Source: Clonostachys chloroleuca (lineage: Eukaryota; Ascomycota; Sordariomycetes; Hypocreales; Bionectriaceae). From it: DNA of 64,000 nt. The first letter of the stretch is position 1; each line of letters starts with the position of its first letter. Of this stretch, positions 45,205 through 59,300 are shown piece by piece. The translations under genes and the position numbers were made by a program. Under the pieces are notes generated by a model, which saw only the letters and a program-made list of their open reading frames with translations, ran no database searches and was not told the origin of the DNA. The stretch spans positions 14,694,001 to 14,758,000 of the forward strand of contig JBANAY010000004.1 of assembly GCA_037952775.1 (NCBI GenBank). The letters run 5' to 3'.

Positions 45205-48113
45205 CTACTCTTCCTCAGCCTCCTCCTCGGCAGCCTCCTCTTCGGCGATCTCGGTGACGTTCCCGCCCTCCTGCTCAAGCTTGAGCCATTCGTCCCACTC
45301 AGGGAACAGATCATCGTCCTCACCCGGTACGCCAATCAGCTTGGCGACGCGGCCCTTCTTGCTCTTGTCCAAGTTCTCCTTCCAATCTGACACGACCGAG
45401 GCCGTCAGACTAGGCTTGTAGGTTTGTGAAAACAGGACGGCCTCGGCTAGACGGCCAGTATTTTTGAGCAGCTCGACGCACTTCTCGATCTCGCCCAGGA
45501 GCCAGTAACTCGAGAAGGCAACGTTGTGAGCCCCCGTGCCCTCAGCCTGCTTGGCCAGGGCGTCCAGTCCGTCGCGGTCTCCCGTTGACGAGTGTAGAAG
45601 TAGTAATGACCCGAGATCCTTGGCATGGGTGAAGCACTCAGCGGCAAGGGCGACGTCCCAGGCTGACAGAGCAGCATCGCCAACCGTCTTCCACTTGTGA
45701 TCTGCGTCGGCCTCCTTTGCCAGCTCCAGAGCGACGTCTAGGTGGTTCAGAGCCAGGGACAGCTCGAACTTGTGCTCGGGATCGGTCGCCACCTCCAATG
45801 CCAATTCCTTGTGGCCCTGACCTTCCAGGAATCGTGCAATTTTGTTGAGTTGATCCGCGGGGATCGAGGGGAGGAGCTCCGCCGCTGTCTCCATATCCTC
45901 ACGCAACACCAGGGTCTGATACTCGAGAACGGGTAGAGAAAGCGCAAATGATGTGACGCCCACATCTTTGTCGGCCAAGTAAATCCGTGAGTCTCGCTGG
46001 ATGTAGCCGAGGATGTACATGGGCTTGTCGAAGTGCGATACGGTATATGTTTGGTCGCCCACGAGGTAATTCAGTCGGTTTGTGCTGTTGGTGTAGATGA
46101 AACAGTCTCCAACCCATTCTCCGGTTCGAACACTAGACATGCATGTTAGCAACTTGAACCGGCGCAAATGCGATAGTCACGTACGTTTCAGCAATGTCGG
46201 TAATGATATCAAAGGCTGCTTCGACGCCGTCATCGTCAACTTGGCCGTTCTGGACGGCCTCAACGTAGGCTTCGCGCGAGAATCGAAGGACGTAGAAGCT
46301 GTCCTCGCAAGCAATGGTCACGAGTTCTCCGCTCTCTGACCAGTAGACCTATTGCATCATTTGTTAGTACCCGGAATGAAACGCAGTATTGTTGCCGAGA
46401 CGGTTGTCTTGTCACGTACCTGCTTTGGCTCAACCTCAATACGTCGCACCAGACCACCGGTATTCCAGTCGAAGAAGGAAATGCCACCCTGTCCGGTGAC
46501 ACCGAGAAGAACACCACCAGCAAGTCCCTCGGCCTGGAAGCCAACGTCTAGACCCTCGCTCTTTTCTACAAAGTTCTTGTAAACTTTGACGCTCATGGCT
46601 GACTCGCGGATGGCAAAGTCGTTGCTGTTCTCCTTGGAGGCCCATACAAAGTCGAGGGCAGAACCGAATGCCTTATTGCGCCATGCCAAGGCAGTGTAGA
46701 TGATGTATTCGCCATCACCGCAGACGGAAACGAATCGGCCGTTAGGGGAGTGGAGGAGGGTCTGGGGGTAGACCTCGCAGGTTCCGAGATCCTTGGTCGG
46801 GAGTGAAATGGGCTCGTTGTCCTTTATAGAGGCATCTGAAGAGGGGTTAGCAACGGGGAAAATGAAGCTCTTCACACGCCAATACCCCTCGGGGCCCAAT
46901 AGAAAGCTTACCTCCACCTTTGATAATGGATGACACAACCTCATTGTGCTTAGCCCAAATCAACTTTCCGGACGCATCCATGGACACAGCAGGCTCTTCA
47001 CGACCCAGCTTCACTACCACAGCACCATCATCAAAACCGACAGCAATGCCTTGCTTTCCCTTCTGATAAGCGACGCACCACGCGCGCTCCAAACTGTAGT
47101 TGAGCGATTGTTCAAAGCGGTAGGTGTTGGCGTGCCAGATGCGAATCGTGCCATCTTCAGAACCGGAGATAATGACGGGGAGTTCGGGGTGATAGCAAGC
47201 GAAAGAGACATTGTTGGTGTGTCCTTCCAGAGTAGCGATCAGCGACTTGGTGGTGTAGTCCCAGATCTTGACGGTGCGATCGTCTGAGGTCGTGAGAATG
47301 TAGGGCTTGTCGGAATGGGGGTAGTAGTCGACGTGGTTGACACCCTTGGTCTCGTGAGCCTCGAGGGTAAAGTTGGCCGAGGGAGAGCCAAGGCTCCAGA
47401 TCTTGACGGTTCGGTCGAGGCAGGCCGAGGCAAATGTGTTGGTATCCTTGGGGTTGATGGCGAGGCCCATGACATAGTGGCTGTGGCCCTCGAAGGTCTG
47501 CACGCACTTCCAGCCCCTTTCCCAGTCCCAAAGCTTAATGGTCATGTCATCGGAAGCGGTAAGAACGAAAGGCTGCGTAGGGTGGACAGCAATGGCACGA
47601 ATATAATCGGGATGTGCTTCGAACGAGGTGATCTTTTCTGAGGTGTTGTAGTTGTAGACTCGGATCTGGAAGTCATCGGAACCGCAGACAATCCAGTTTT
47701 TGCGGGCGACGAATCGACCGGCACGAACGGGGACATCGGTGAGCTCAAAGGTCTTGACAATCTGTTGCGTCTCGTACGACCAGATGTAGACGTGTCCTAG
47801 GATGCGAAAGTCGGATTTAGGAGACGTTCGTGGTAATGAAAGGGAGGGGAAGGCAAATGACAGGCTGTCCGAACATACCACTGTAAAGGGTCGTGAGGAT
47901 CCATGGCTCCTGAGGGTGAAAGTCGATGCCCTTTACCCGCTCGCTGCGGGCGTAGAGCTGGCGCTATATTTGGAGAAGAGTCAGCATGGAATCCGGGTCG
48001 AGCGAGTTGCCGGTGCTTGGGTTGGGAGCATCTGGAAGCATGATGGCGGGGCATATATGGTGTCCAAAATGGCAGCAAGTCTGGGCTTGACCAACCTTCA
48101 CATCCAGCCTCAT
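45205..48113 (-). CDS. SEC27: Coatomer subunit beta-prime (COPI)
   Basis: WD-repeat subunit of the COPI coat that moves vesicles from Golgi to ER and binds dilysine cargo signals. Six exons: 48113-48096, 47963-47879, 47796-46912, 46835-46420, 46348-46185 and 46132-45205; introns 132, 82, 76, 71 and 52 nt; 831 residues. The 18-base first exon encodes MRLDVK, the conserved start. Beta-propeller repeats follow, with blocks such as SGHVYIWSYETQQIV, FEAHPDYIRAIAVHP, TASDDMTIKLWDW and TSDDRTVKIWDY. The alpha-solenoid half includes FLEGQGHKELALEVATDPEH. The C-terminus is acidic (runs of E). Typical length. Its divergent neighbour is YPK1. Confidence 0.97.
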
Positions 48114-50350
48114 GGTGATATCAATTGAGCCAATCTGTAGCTTCTATCGAGCGATCCGAGAGGAGAAAAGCGTATAACGACGGGGAGATGCCGGGGGTGA
48201 TGGCAGGAGGTGCCTCGAATTGCGACGGATTATTCCAAGGGGACACCGCTCGTGTTGGGAACGAGGGAGCTGTGGGCGCTCAGGCACAACCAGCAGCCTG
48301 CTAAAGCGGTTCAAGAGAGATTGAAGGATAGGAACGGCGGACCACAAGCCTGGAGAGCGACTGATGTGCGCGCAGCTCGAACCATGGACTTGGGGGAAGA
48401 TTAGCGGTTCTAGCTTGGACGAAGTTGTGATGTGGCCTTGGCTCCACGGTAGCACCAAGGCGGTGATGAACCCCTGTCCACTGTGGCCTCCAGGGCGGCA
48501 GGAGCATTGTTGCTACATACCTACCCTGTACCAAAGCACAGAGCTCATTGGTGCTGTCCACATCGCCAGAAATGTGTGCCTGGATTATCGGGCCGCAAAG
48601 TCTCCAGCCACGAGTCTTCTGTACGAGCTCTGTTTCAGCCACAGCCAACTTCAAATGTTGACTTGAGTAGTATTCGGCACGCCCGATCTCTTGCTCCTCT
48701 CTCGAATGACAACACGGGTGGCACTAACTCGAGCACAGCTTGATTGATTTGGCTTGTAAGAAGTAGCTATTTCCGGCGCACGAATTGCCATCGTGTTGAT
48801 TGGGATGCCTTGCTCCTAACGCGTAATGAACAAGAAATACGAGCCCAAGGGCTTGATGGATTCTATCTTTGGGTCGGCTGTGCAGCCTCAGCATAGCTAT
48901 GCAATCTCGAGTCAATGCCACAGCAGAAATACGGGTTTGCAATCACATATTATTAGCACTGAGCTCGGTAATATGAGAGAAGTGTCGTGATGATGATACA
49001 GTGCGCCTCTGAAGCACCCCTGGAATTTCTAGTACTGTTACAGCAGCTGTCATAGTTGGAAATGCTTCTAGTGCTCCAAAGGCTGTGGCTCAACTCAAGG
49101 ACGCGTTAGGTCCTATCCCCACTTCTCAGGCCAGCCGGGGATCTTACTGGACAGATTGCCGATTATGAGCCTGCTTCGCCTCACATCCTCCCACTATCCC
49201 GGCCATGGCTGGCTGGAGGGTGGGAGCTATTGAAATCAGGGCCCCAGGCCAATGTTTGCTTGGGCGGCTGTACACTCGCACAGTTAGATACAGTGTACTG
49301 AGTGTGTTGGTGGCCTCGCGGCGCTCACTTTCCTCTCAGCTTGTGATGACGAAGAGCCGGGCCCCGTGGATTCCACGCCCCTTTCCTTTGGCTGAGAGTT
49401 CTTTGTGCATGTGAGAATACGTATATCTTGCTTGTTCAATCCTCTCGTTGTCCCTGCCCAGCACAAGACGAAGCAACAGGAATACGGCATCCGTCTTGGC
49501 TGGCCTCCCACACTATTGCCCCCTAGTCTGCTTCCCCTCACCGGCCAACGAGCTAACCGCACGCTGTCTGCCCTGGTCAGCAAGCGGGCGCTATCGACTC
49601 TGCTGCTGCTTGCGTTTGTCGTCGAGCGCTGCGTTGCATTCGTTTGCTCAGAAGCAGAAGCAGACGCACAAGCGCTTATCTTATCTTGGCTGCGGGGTTG
49701 GCAGGCCGCCATTCCTCCTCACTGCCAGTCGCCGCCTCAGTGGATGCCCGCCTGTGCGCGATCCAGCCAACCAGAGCCCAACCGACAAGCCTGCCAACTC
49801 CAGCGGCTTTTGCATCGCCTCAAGACCCCGTGCCCGTAATCATCTACCTCCATCCCTACGGTCTGGTTTCCTTCTTCTCATTTCTTACATCTCCCTTCGC
49901 CTTTTGCCCACCCCGGAAAAGAAGAAGCATCTGCGGGCCCAGTTCTTTTTCCTTCCCCTCCTTTTCTCTCTCTTGCCCTCCTCCGCTGCGACTCGACCCC
50001 GAGCAGCTACCCCTCCAGCATACGACTCGACTCGACCCGGCTCGACTTGCCTCGCTCTTGATCGGTTTGGGCCTCGTAAGCGAGCCAGCGACAATTGACC
50101 GGTTCTGCCCCCATCTCCAGCCTGGGTCCTAGGGGCCCCTACTTTCGCAGCTTCCTATCCCCTCGACCTCCTCTCGCGCATCCTGCTAGACGTACCAAAG
50201 CCGATTTAGAGGTGGAGTTCAGCTTGCTTCTGTCATAGACATTTCCGTCCTATATACTCCTGCACATTCTCTCGAGCCTCGCGACATAGACGCATACGTA
50301 CATATACCTATATACAGAACACAGAACCCAGCCCAGAACTGACCGTCATC
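48114..50350. promoter_or_regulatory. Divergent promoter region of SEC27 and YPK1
   Basis: 2.2 kb with no gene. The 850 bases before YPK1 become strongly C/T-rich with many CTCGAC/CCCTC words (about 49,850-50,330), as in long leaders of highly expressed sordariomycete genes. Long frames in this part (for example 49448-50098) are a by-product of that composition. Confidence 0.5.
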
Positions 50351-52515
50351 ATGTCCTGGAAACTTACCAAGAGTATGTTGAAGTTCCTCACCCACTCAGG
50401 TTTCACCATGCACGTGTTGTTTATATACTTACGTGAGCACCCCTCTTGTAGAGCTCAAGGAGACGCACCTCGGTCCATTGACGGGCGCCTTCTCCCGGAC
50501 GCCCTCGACGTCGACCATCACCGACAAAGACGACAAAGGCCGCTCCAGTACCTCTACTGGCGCCACCACACCAACCCCGGAGAGCTCAATCGGTTAGCCA
50601 CGCAGCCTCCCACCTTGTTTCCACCCTTGCCTCAGCTCGCGTGTGCCATCATACTGACATAATTTCGTTGTTGCACAGCCGCCTCAGAAGCCTTGACACA
50701 ATCTCCCATTGTGAAACTCCCAAAGCCCGGCATCCTCGTCGTCACCCTCCACGAAGGCCAAGGTTTCTCGCTCCCCGATGCGCACCGAGAAGCCTTTGCT
50801 TCACAACACCAAGGGTCACTCTCCTCTGGGAATGCCCTGAGTGGATCAGTCCGACCCGGGTCGTCGCAGCGAGTGGCGGGGTCCTTGGCTAACGGCTCAG
50901 CCAGGCCACACTCGTCGGCCGGCGGCTTCAGTGGCATCCCTACCAACCATGGACGTGTCTCTGGAAAGTACATGCCCTATGCGCTGCTCGACTTCGACAA
51001 GCTGCAGGTGTTTGTCAATTCGGTTGAGGGCAACCCGGAGAACCCGCTGTGGGCGGGCAGCAGCACACAGTACAAGTTCGACGTGTCACGAGTGACCGAG
51101 CTTGTCATCCACCTCTACATGAGGAACCCGTCAGCGCCTCCGGGATCGGGCCGAAGTCAAGACATCTTCCTGGGAGTCGCTCGAATCAACCCCCGATTCC
51201 AGCCTCGGCAACACCAATCGGAGGACCCCAAGGCGAGCAAGAAGGACAGGGAGAAGTCCGCTGCAGACTCGCTGCAGGAGGGCTTCAGCGGCGTGCAGTG
51301 GGCGGATGTTCAATACGGCACCGGACGAATCAAGGTCGGGGTTGAGTACGTGGAGACTCGCGAGGGAAAGCTCAAGATCGAGGACTTTGACCTTCTCACC
51401 GTGATCGGCCAGGGCAGCTTCGGCAAGGTGATGCAGGTGCGCAAGAAGGACACAAACCGTATCTATGCGCTCAAGACTATCCGAAAGGCGCACATCATTT
51501 CCAGGTCAGAGGTTGCACACACAATGGCGGAACGGTATGTGCTGGCACAAATCAATAACCCTTTCATCGTGCCCCTCAAGTTTAGCTTCCAGTCTCCCGA
51601 GAAGCTGTACTTTGTCCTGGCCTTCGTCAATGGCGGCGAGTTATTCCATCACCTGCAGAAAGATCACCGTTTCGACGTTAATAGGTCGCGATTCTATACC
51701 GCAGAGCTCCTTTGCGCTCTTGAGTGTCTGCATGGGTTCGGCGTTATCTACCGTGATCTCAAGCCCGAGAACATTCTACTTGACTACCAAGGTCACATTG
51801 CCCTTTGCGATTTCGGACTCTGCAAGCTCGATATGAAGGATGAAGATCAAACAAACACCTTCTGCGGCACACCGGAGTACCTGGCGCCAGAGCTACTGAT
51901 GGGACGAGGATATAACAAAACGGTGGATTGGTGGACCCTGGGAGTCCTTCTCTACGAGATGTTGACAGGGCTTCCGCCCTTTTACGATGAAAACACCAAC
52001 GAGATGTATCGCAAGATTCTGTCCGAGCCTCTTCATTTCTCCGACGCAGTGCCACCGGCGGCTAAGGACCTCCTTACAAAGCTGTTGAACCGTGACCCCG
52101 AGAAGCGACTGGGTGCTAACGGATCTGCCGAGATCAAAGCTCATCCCTTCTTCCATGCTATTGACTGGAGGAAGCTACTGCAGCGCAAGTATGAGCCGAC
52201 ATTCAAGCCCACTGTGGTAAGTTCGCCCTTTCCAGCATCCCTGACCCCAGATCCGCCCCCATCCCTTGTGAAATCAACATCGGCCCACTAACATGACATT
52301 TCACGCAGACCGATGCACTTGATGTGGGCAATGTCGATCCCGAATTTACATCGAAGCCGCCCCAGGACTCCTTCGTTGGGGGTGACGCCCTTTCGCAGAC
52401 CATGCAGGATCAGTTCCAGGGCTTCAGCTACAACCGCCCGATCGCCGGACTAGGTGATGCCGGAGGAAGTGTTAAGGATCCTTCCTTTGTTGGAAGTTTG
52501 CAGGACAGACGATAA
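50351..52515 (+). CDS. YPK1: AGC-family serine/threonine kinase, YPK1/SGK type
   Basis: TORC2-controlled kinase regulating sphingolipid synthesis, membrane stress and growth. Four exons: 50351-50372, 50452-50592, 50679-52216 and 52309-52515; introns 79, 86 and 92 nt; 635 residues. The conserved start is MSWKLTKKLKETHLGPLTG. A C2-like N-terminal region spans about residues 65-280 (LPKPGILVVTLHEGQGFSLP). The catalytic domain is about 290-545: loop GQGSFGKV, ALKTIRK, YRDLKPENILL, DFGL, and activation loop TFCGTPEYLAPE with the PDK1-site Thr. The AGC tail carries the hydrophobic motif FQGFSYNRP near residue 603, whose Ser is the TORC2-type site. All catalytic residues are present and the length is normal. 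Confidence 0.97.
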
Positions 52516-54193
52516 ATGACAGCCGCTTTAGGGGTAGAAGAAGGCCGCAACCCCCAAAGAAGAAGCAGACTCGTGCTAGCGAAGCGCTTTATTCACACTG
52601 TTACAGCAAGGGACATGCCATGACGTACAATTTCGAATTTATTGCTTACTTTCCTTTTGTTTTTGACGTTTACTCGCTCAAGACGAAGCCGGTTTTCAGC
52701 ATGAGAAAGAGGGGAGCATTGGAGTAGGAGAAGAGGCCCGAGAGGGTGATTGGAATCCTACGTTCGATTGGGAATATGTTTCAGGTTCATGAATGATGAG
52801 ATTATACAGCTTGGTTGGGTGTAAAGTGAAACCGAAGACAAGGTAGAGGAATACCCAGACAAGGAAAGGGAAAAGATGATAAAAAAATACACAAACTCAA
52901 TATGTGTCCCACCTGCAATTCTATTCACCTACTGGAGAGGATGAACGAAGAAGCTGGCGCAATCTAGTTGCTATTCAGAGCATCACCCAGGGCTGAGGCG
53001 CCGTAAACTGGGGCGAAGGCCGTTCGTTCTCGCAGCAACGGAGTTTACAAAGCATACCATGCACATTGTTTTGAATTCCCCTTTTTAATTTTTTTCTTCA
53101 TATATTATTCCTTCGTTTCTTGTAGCAACAAGTCCGTCGGCGGGGCAGAGAGTACGGAAAAGGAGGGTGACAGTTGTCCGGGGTGGTGGAGGGGCACCAC
53201 CGACGGACTACATTCTCGCGCGTTTACATGTACGTACGATCTGCGATTCTACATGCGACGATATATACATCAGGAAAGGACCGCCCAATAGTACCGATCT
53301 GATGGTCCATGTGAGAAAAAAGAGGGCTAGGCACGGCAGGGTCGGAGAAATGAGACCCAGCGCCGGGGGAGGGAATAAGGTAATCTGCCCTGGGCGAGAA
53401 TGAGGTGAGGCCCCGGGATTAGTAACTGATGATGGCTGCTGGTGTCGTGGTGATGGGCCGAGTGGGTGTGAATTAGGTGATTTCAGTCATCGCTGACAGC
53501 CGATTATTTATGATGAGGCTATCGAGCTGCTCTGACTTTGGGTGCAGATGGAATGAGGGGTCAGGCTTCCATCCGCGAGGTCCGATGCTTGAGCGTCGTT
53601 GTGCTGCTTTCGGTGATTCGCTCTGCATCGATTATTAGTAGGATGTTGCTAAGCGTTACGTGGGCACCTGCTTGGCTTAGAGCTGGAGGTTTAGCGTGTA
53701 GGAGCTGCCAACACAGTGGAGGTTAGCGAAGGCTTCCCGGATTTAGCAGTGCAGAGATACCTGCTTAGTGGGGTCGCTGCTTGTTTAGGTGGCGGCTCGC
53801 TTCCGCCCCTCGCTGAAGCTTCAGGTGGGGTACCTGGCACCCTCAAAGTACCGCCACCACGGGCACTGGGACTGACCTGGAACAAACTGCGATGAGGTAG
53901 AGAGCAGGTAGCGCTACCTGAAGCCTGAGGTGATTGCTGTTTTAGGTGCCCGGCGGCGGCGGCTTGGTCCACTGGCCGGCCACTGGCAGGTTGACAGCCA
54001 ACCCATGCCTTGGCCCATCTCGCGCATCCGACACATACATCACCCCGCCATCACCCCTCCCTCCTCTGCCCATTCCATTCATTCCCTCTCCCCCTCTTCT
54101 CCCCAGAATCTTCTGCCCATCTAGCTCTGTTGCTTCCGAGGAACAGACGTAGCTTTGTCTCGCGTCTGAATCCAATTGGTCACTCCATTCAAG
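52516..54193. promoter_or_regulatory. Downstream of YPK1 and promoter of glucose-6-phosphate isomerase
   Basis: 1.7 kb without a gene. From 53,660 to 53,960 the core AGGT/ACCT occurs at least nine times, including TCAGGTGGGGTACCTGG at 53,821-53,837 and a perfect 16-base palindrome. A CT-rich stretch follows at 54,050-54,120. Confidence 0.5.
53905..53920. promoter_or_regulatory. 16-bp perfect palindrome in the isomerase promoter
   Basis: CAGGTAGCGCTACCTG, about 290 bases before the inferred 5' untranslated intron and 530 before the start codon. It belongs to the cluster of AGGT/ACCT cores around it. Its factor is unknown to me. Confidence 0.6.
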
Positions 54194-54404
54194 GTATGTT
54201 CCCATGTGCTTGGTCTCTCTGCTATCGCCGTTCCCGTCAAGCTTTCGAACCCCTCATTGCCCCACCAGCTTCCAAGAGCTCCTCTCAGCTCTCAGCCAAC
54301 CAGCTTCCTTGGCATGGAGCTTCATCTGGCTGTTGAGTTTGATGGCTTTTGAGAATCAACTTCTTTTCCGTACAAACAAACCTTCTAACGACTTCCCACG
54401 GCAG
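54194..54404 (+). other. Probable intron in the 5' untranslated region of the isomerase gene
   Basis: Donor GTATGT at 54194, branch site CTAAC at about 54,386, and acceptor GGCAG ending at 54404, 47 bases before the start codon. Long leader introns of this kind are common in highly expressed fungal glycolytic genes. Not testable from frame because it is noncoding. Confidence 0.5.
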
Positions 54405-54451
54405 TCTTCGAAGCTCCTTTCCCCCTACGAAAATCACAACCACCCGTCAGA

Positions 54452-56369
<1,918 letters not shown>

Positions 56370-59300
56370 GGTAGAGATTGACGACGTCTCTTGGAGGAGA
56401 CGTGATTGCGAAGTGACGATTATGAATTTTGTAAACGAGCGCAAGAAAAAAAAAACAGCACAAATTGGAAAACCAAAGGAGCAAACACTGGGAAAGAAGA
56501 AAGAAAATTGCAAGAGGAATGTGGCATGACTGAGCACGTTACGAGGCTGGATGCCATGATTTGTACATAGTACTATTAATGAAGCTCTCAAAACACGATA
56601 CTGGCTTCCCTCTCCGGGGACAATGGATAATTAATTGTATTCAGACGTGATGCGTACGTGATGTAGTCCTCGACGACGGCCGAGTTGAGAAAACTAAGCC
56701 TACCAGTAGCCAGACGCTGCCTGGGATGTCAAAAGCTTGACAAGCTTCCTACGACATTCACAATCAGGAGGGAATCACACAACCACGGCGGTAACGTCCC
56801 CTTCTCAGTAGCCGCTGGCCCCCCAAACCGTGAGTCAGCTATGAGCTATGTGTCTGCAGACGCGCCAGCCTTCCCTCCGCCCCATCATAAAGAGTGGCAT
56901 CCAGGCCAGGAAACTACCAGGTTGGGAAGTTGAGGTGCCGTGATTGGCCGGGGAAGTTGGCACGGCCAGGCTTGGGCTGGATCCAAGGATGTAATTACGC
57001 GGTCGCTGGGCTTCTTGCGGGTTATTATGGGAAACAAAGTGAGGCTGTAGAATTGGCTGATTTGCAACGGCTCGGCTTGAGCCCGAGATGACTCCGACGG
57101 AGAGGATCACCCCGGGCGGATCGAGAGGGATGTTCTACGCCGGTTGATGAAACAAGCACAAGGAAGGGGATAAAAAAAAAACTGGGTGGGAAAGGGCGGG
57201 AGGACGTGGGCATGGCACGATATCCATCGAGCGAGATTGAAAGATCATGAGATGTCAGCCCGTGATATATCCTCGGTCACGGCATTACAAAGCGCCCAGG
57301 AACATGTCAAGAAAACAAAGTAAGATGCCGAATGAGCGAGCTCGTGCCGGGTGACGCGCCATTTTCTCCTCTCCTGTCCGGTAAAGGGGGCAGAAACGTC
57401 CAGCACATGAATTATACCTCCGGCTCGCGCCTCGTTCCTGCACATGGCGATGCTGGTGAAGTGTTCAGCTCGGCCCCTTTACATCCCCCTTGATCCATTC
57501 ATACCCTCCCCCGGCGGGCGCGCACCTCTTGCCTTGCATGGTGGGCGGGCTGGGGGTGGTAGCCGGGGCGGGACCAGTTTGAAACGGAAGCGCTTTTGGC
57601 GAGCGAGACCAGATATCCCTGGCCGGGGGACCCTTTTATCGTGACTTTTGGTCCATGCGAGCCCTGCAGCCGCGGGAGAAAGACCGAGGCGTTTGGGGAT
57701 GCAGCTACGGCCTGGGTCCAGGCGTCAAGTCGGGGAGATGGAGAGTAGTGCCGAGGGAAGCAAGGGGGAAGCGCTGGGATTCACTGAGGTTCGACTCTGA
57801 TGTTAGAGCGAGGCAGGCGGGCGGGCGTGCATGCATGCATATGTTCGTCCCGTCGGTTGAGGAATCCGATGGGGCAGGCCAGACGTCACTGGGTTGCTTT
57901 CCTGGAGAGGACCCTTGCTGGCCGTTTCGGCTCCGTCCACTGATCGATGGCGCTTGCTCTGGCTCTCTGTTGGGGAGCAGCTGCAGGGCGACTGACGTCT
58001 GCTCGGTGTAACGCCAGCTGGAGTGTGGCTCTGCTCTTGGCTCCCTCCATCAAATGAGACAATAAATCGGTGCACATGGATGGCCAGGGACCGTGGAACG
58101 ATGGATGGGATGCTCGTGGCGCCTTCTGGCAACAGGCAGGCGAGCGACGCACCTGGCTGTCACGCATGCTGAATTGTGATCAATTTCACTCACCGGTTTC
58201 TGAATGGAGATGGGCAGCATCGCTTGTTTGGCATTCATTAATTTGATGATCGGCATTGTTCCTGTTGCCAACGAGCGAGCACACGGCCACTACGGCTAAA
58301 ACCGGGTCGTGGTGATGGCTGATCTTTGGGGAAAATACAGAGACCTGCCTTGCCTGCCTCCGGCTGCATAGCTTGTGAAACCGCTGCCCAGGGTCTGTTG
58401 GTCGTCGGCTGTTCAGGGCTACGCCATAATTACCAAGAGCTGCAGGTTCTATGCATGCAACGATGTACAAGGACCAAAACGGAGATCATACGTACCGTTT
58501 CTTATGGCAATGGAACCTCATTTGACGGGGAGTGGGTTGGGAAATTCGATGTTGGCTGTTTTTTGGCCGTCGTCGTCATGGCCCTGTTACTGTATCACCC
58601 GAACCTGCTGTTGCAGGAAAAGTGATACGTGATATGATTGTGAGGCTTTGACAACGGCTGATCATATTCCCATGTAGTGCTGTGGCAGGCGTTGGGAGAC
58701 GGCACTGGCGGCTACTAAGATATTGGTGGCTTTACAGCACCATTATTCCATTTGCCGGAGGATTGCCCGCCTCAGAAAGGCATATAGGCCAGGCTAGACC
58801 CAACGGGCGAGTGTCACCCTCTCTTGGCACCTGTCGCGGGTGGAAGGATGACCTATGGATAAACGGAGGGACATGGCAAGGTGTGGCAGTGTTGGGGCTT
58901 GCTGATGAGGCGGCGCGAGTTATTATCGTGACCTTGTCGGCGATGGATTGATGGACCAGCGCTCGGTCTAGCGTGCACGATGCGACAAACGGGCGCAAAC
59001 GCACGCAGATGGGCCTTGTCTACGCTTGGTCTAAGACAGTTTCGGCCTTTGAGGGGTCTCGCCCCGGGTCTTACATAGAACTCTGGTACCAGCGAGGTCG
59101 GCGTAGAAGCACTGTGCTCGGTATTATCAGAAGGAATTCTTCCATACATTCTCGGTACGGCGCTTGCACTTGCGGGCGAGTAGAGCCTATTCAGTTACGG
59201 GCCGAAGTACCATGGCAGGGCGAGTCTGAGCCGGCCATTTGGGTCTGGTTCTCTTATCTGGCGGCGACCGCCCCTGTCTCTAGTATCATGAACCATTGTT

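Noticed and set aside
49448..50098. 216-codon plus-strand frame upstream of YPK1
   Set aside because: Its composition follows the C/T-rich leader; it lacks conserved domains and overlaps other long frames, which is typical of GC-biased noncoding DNA.
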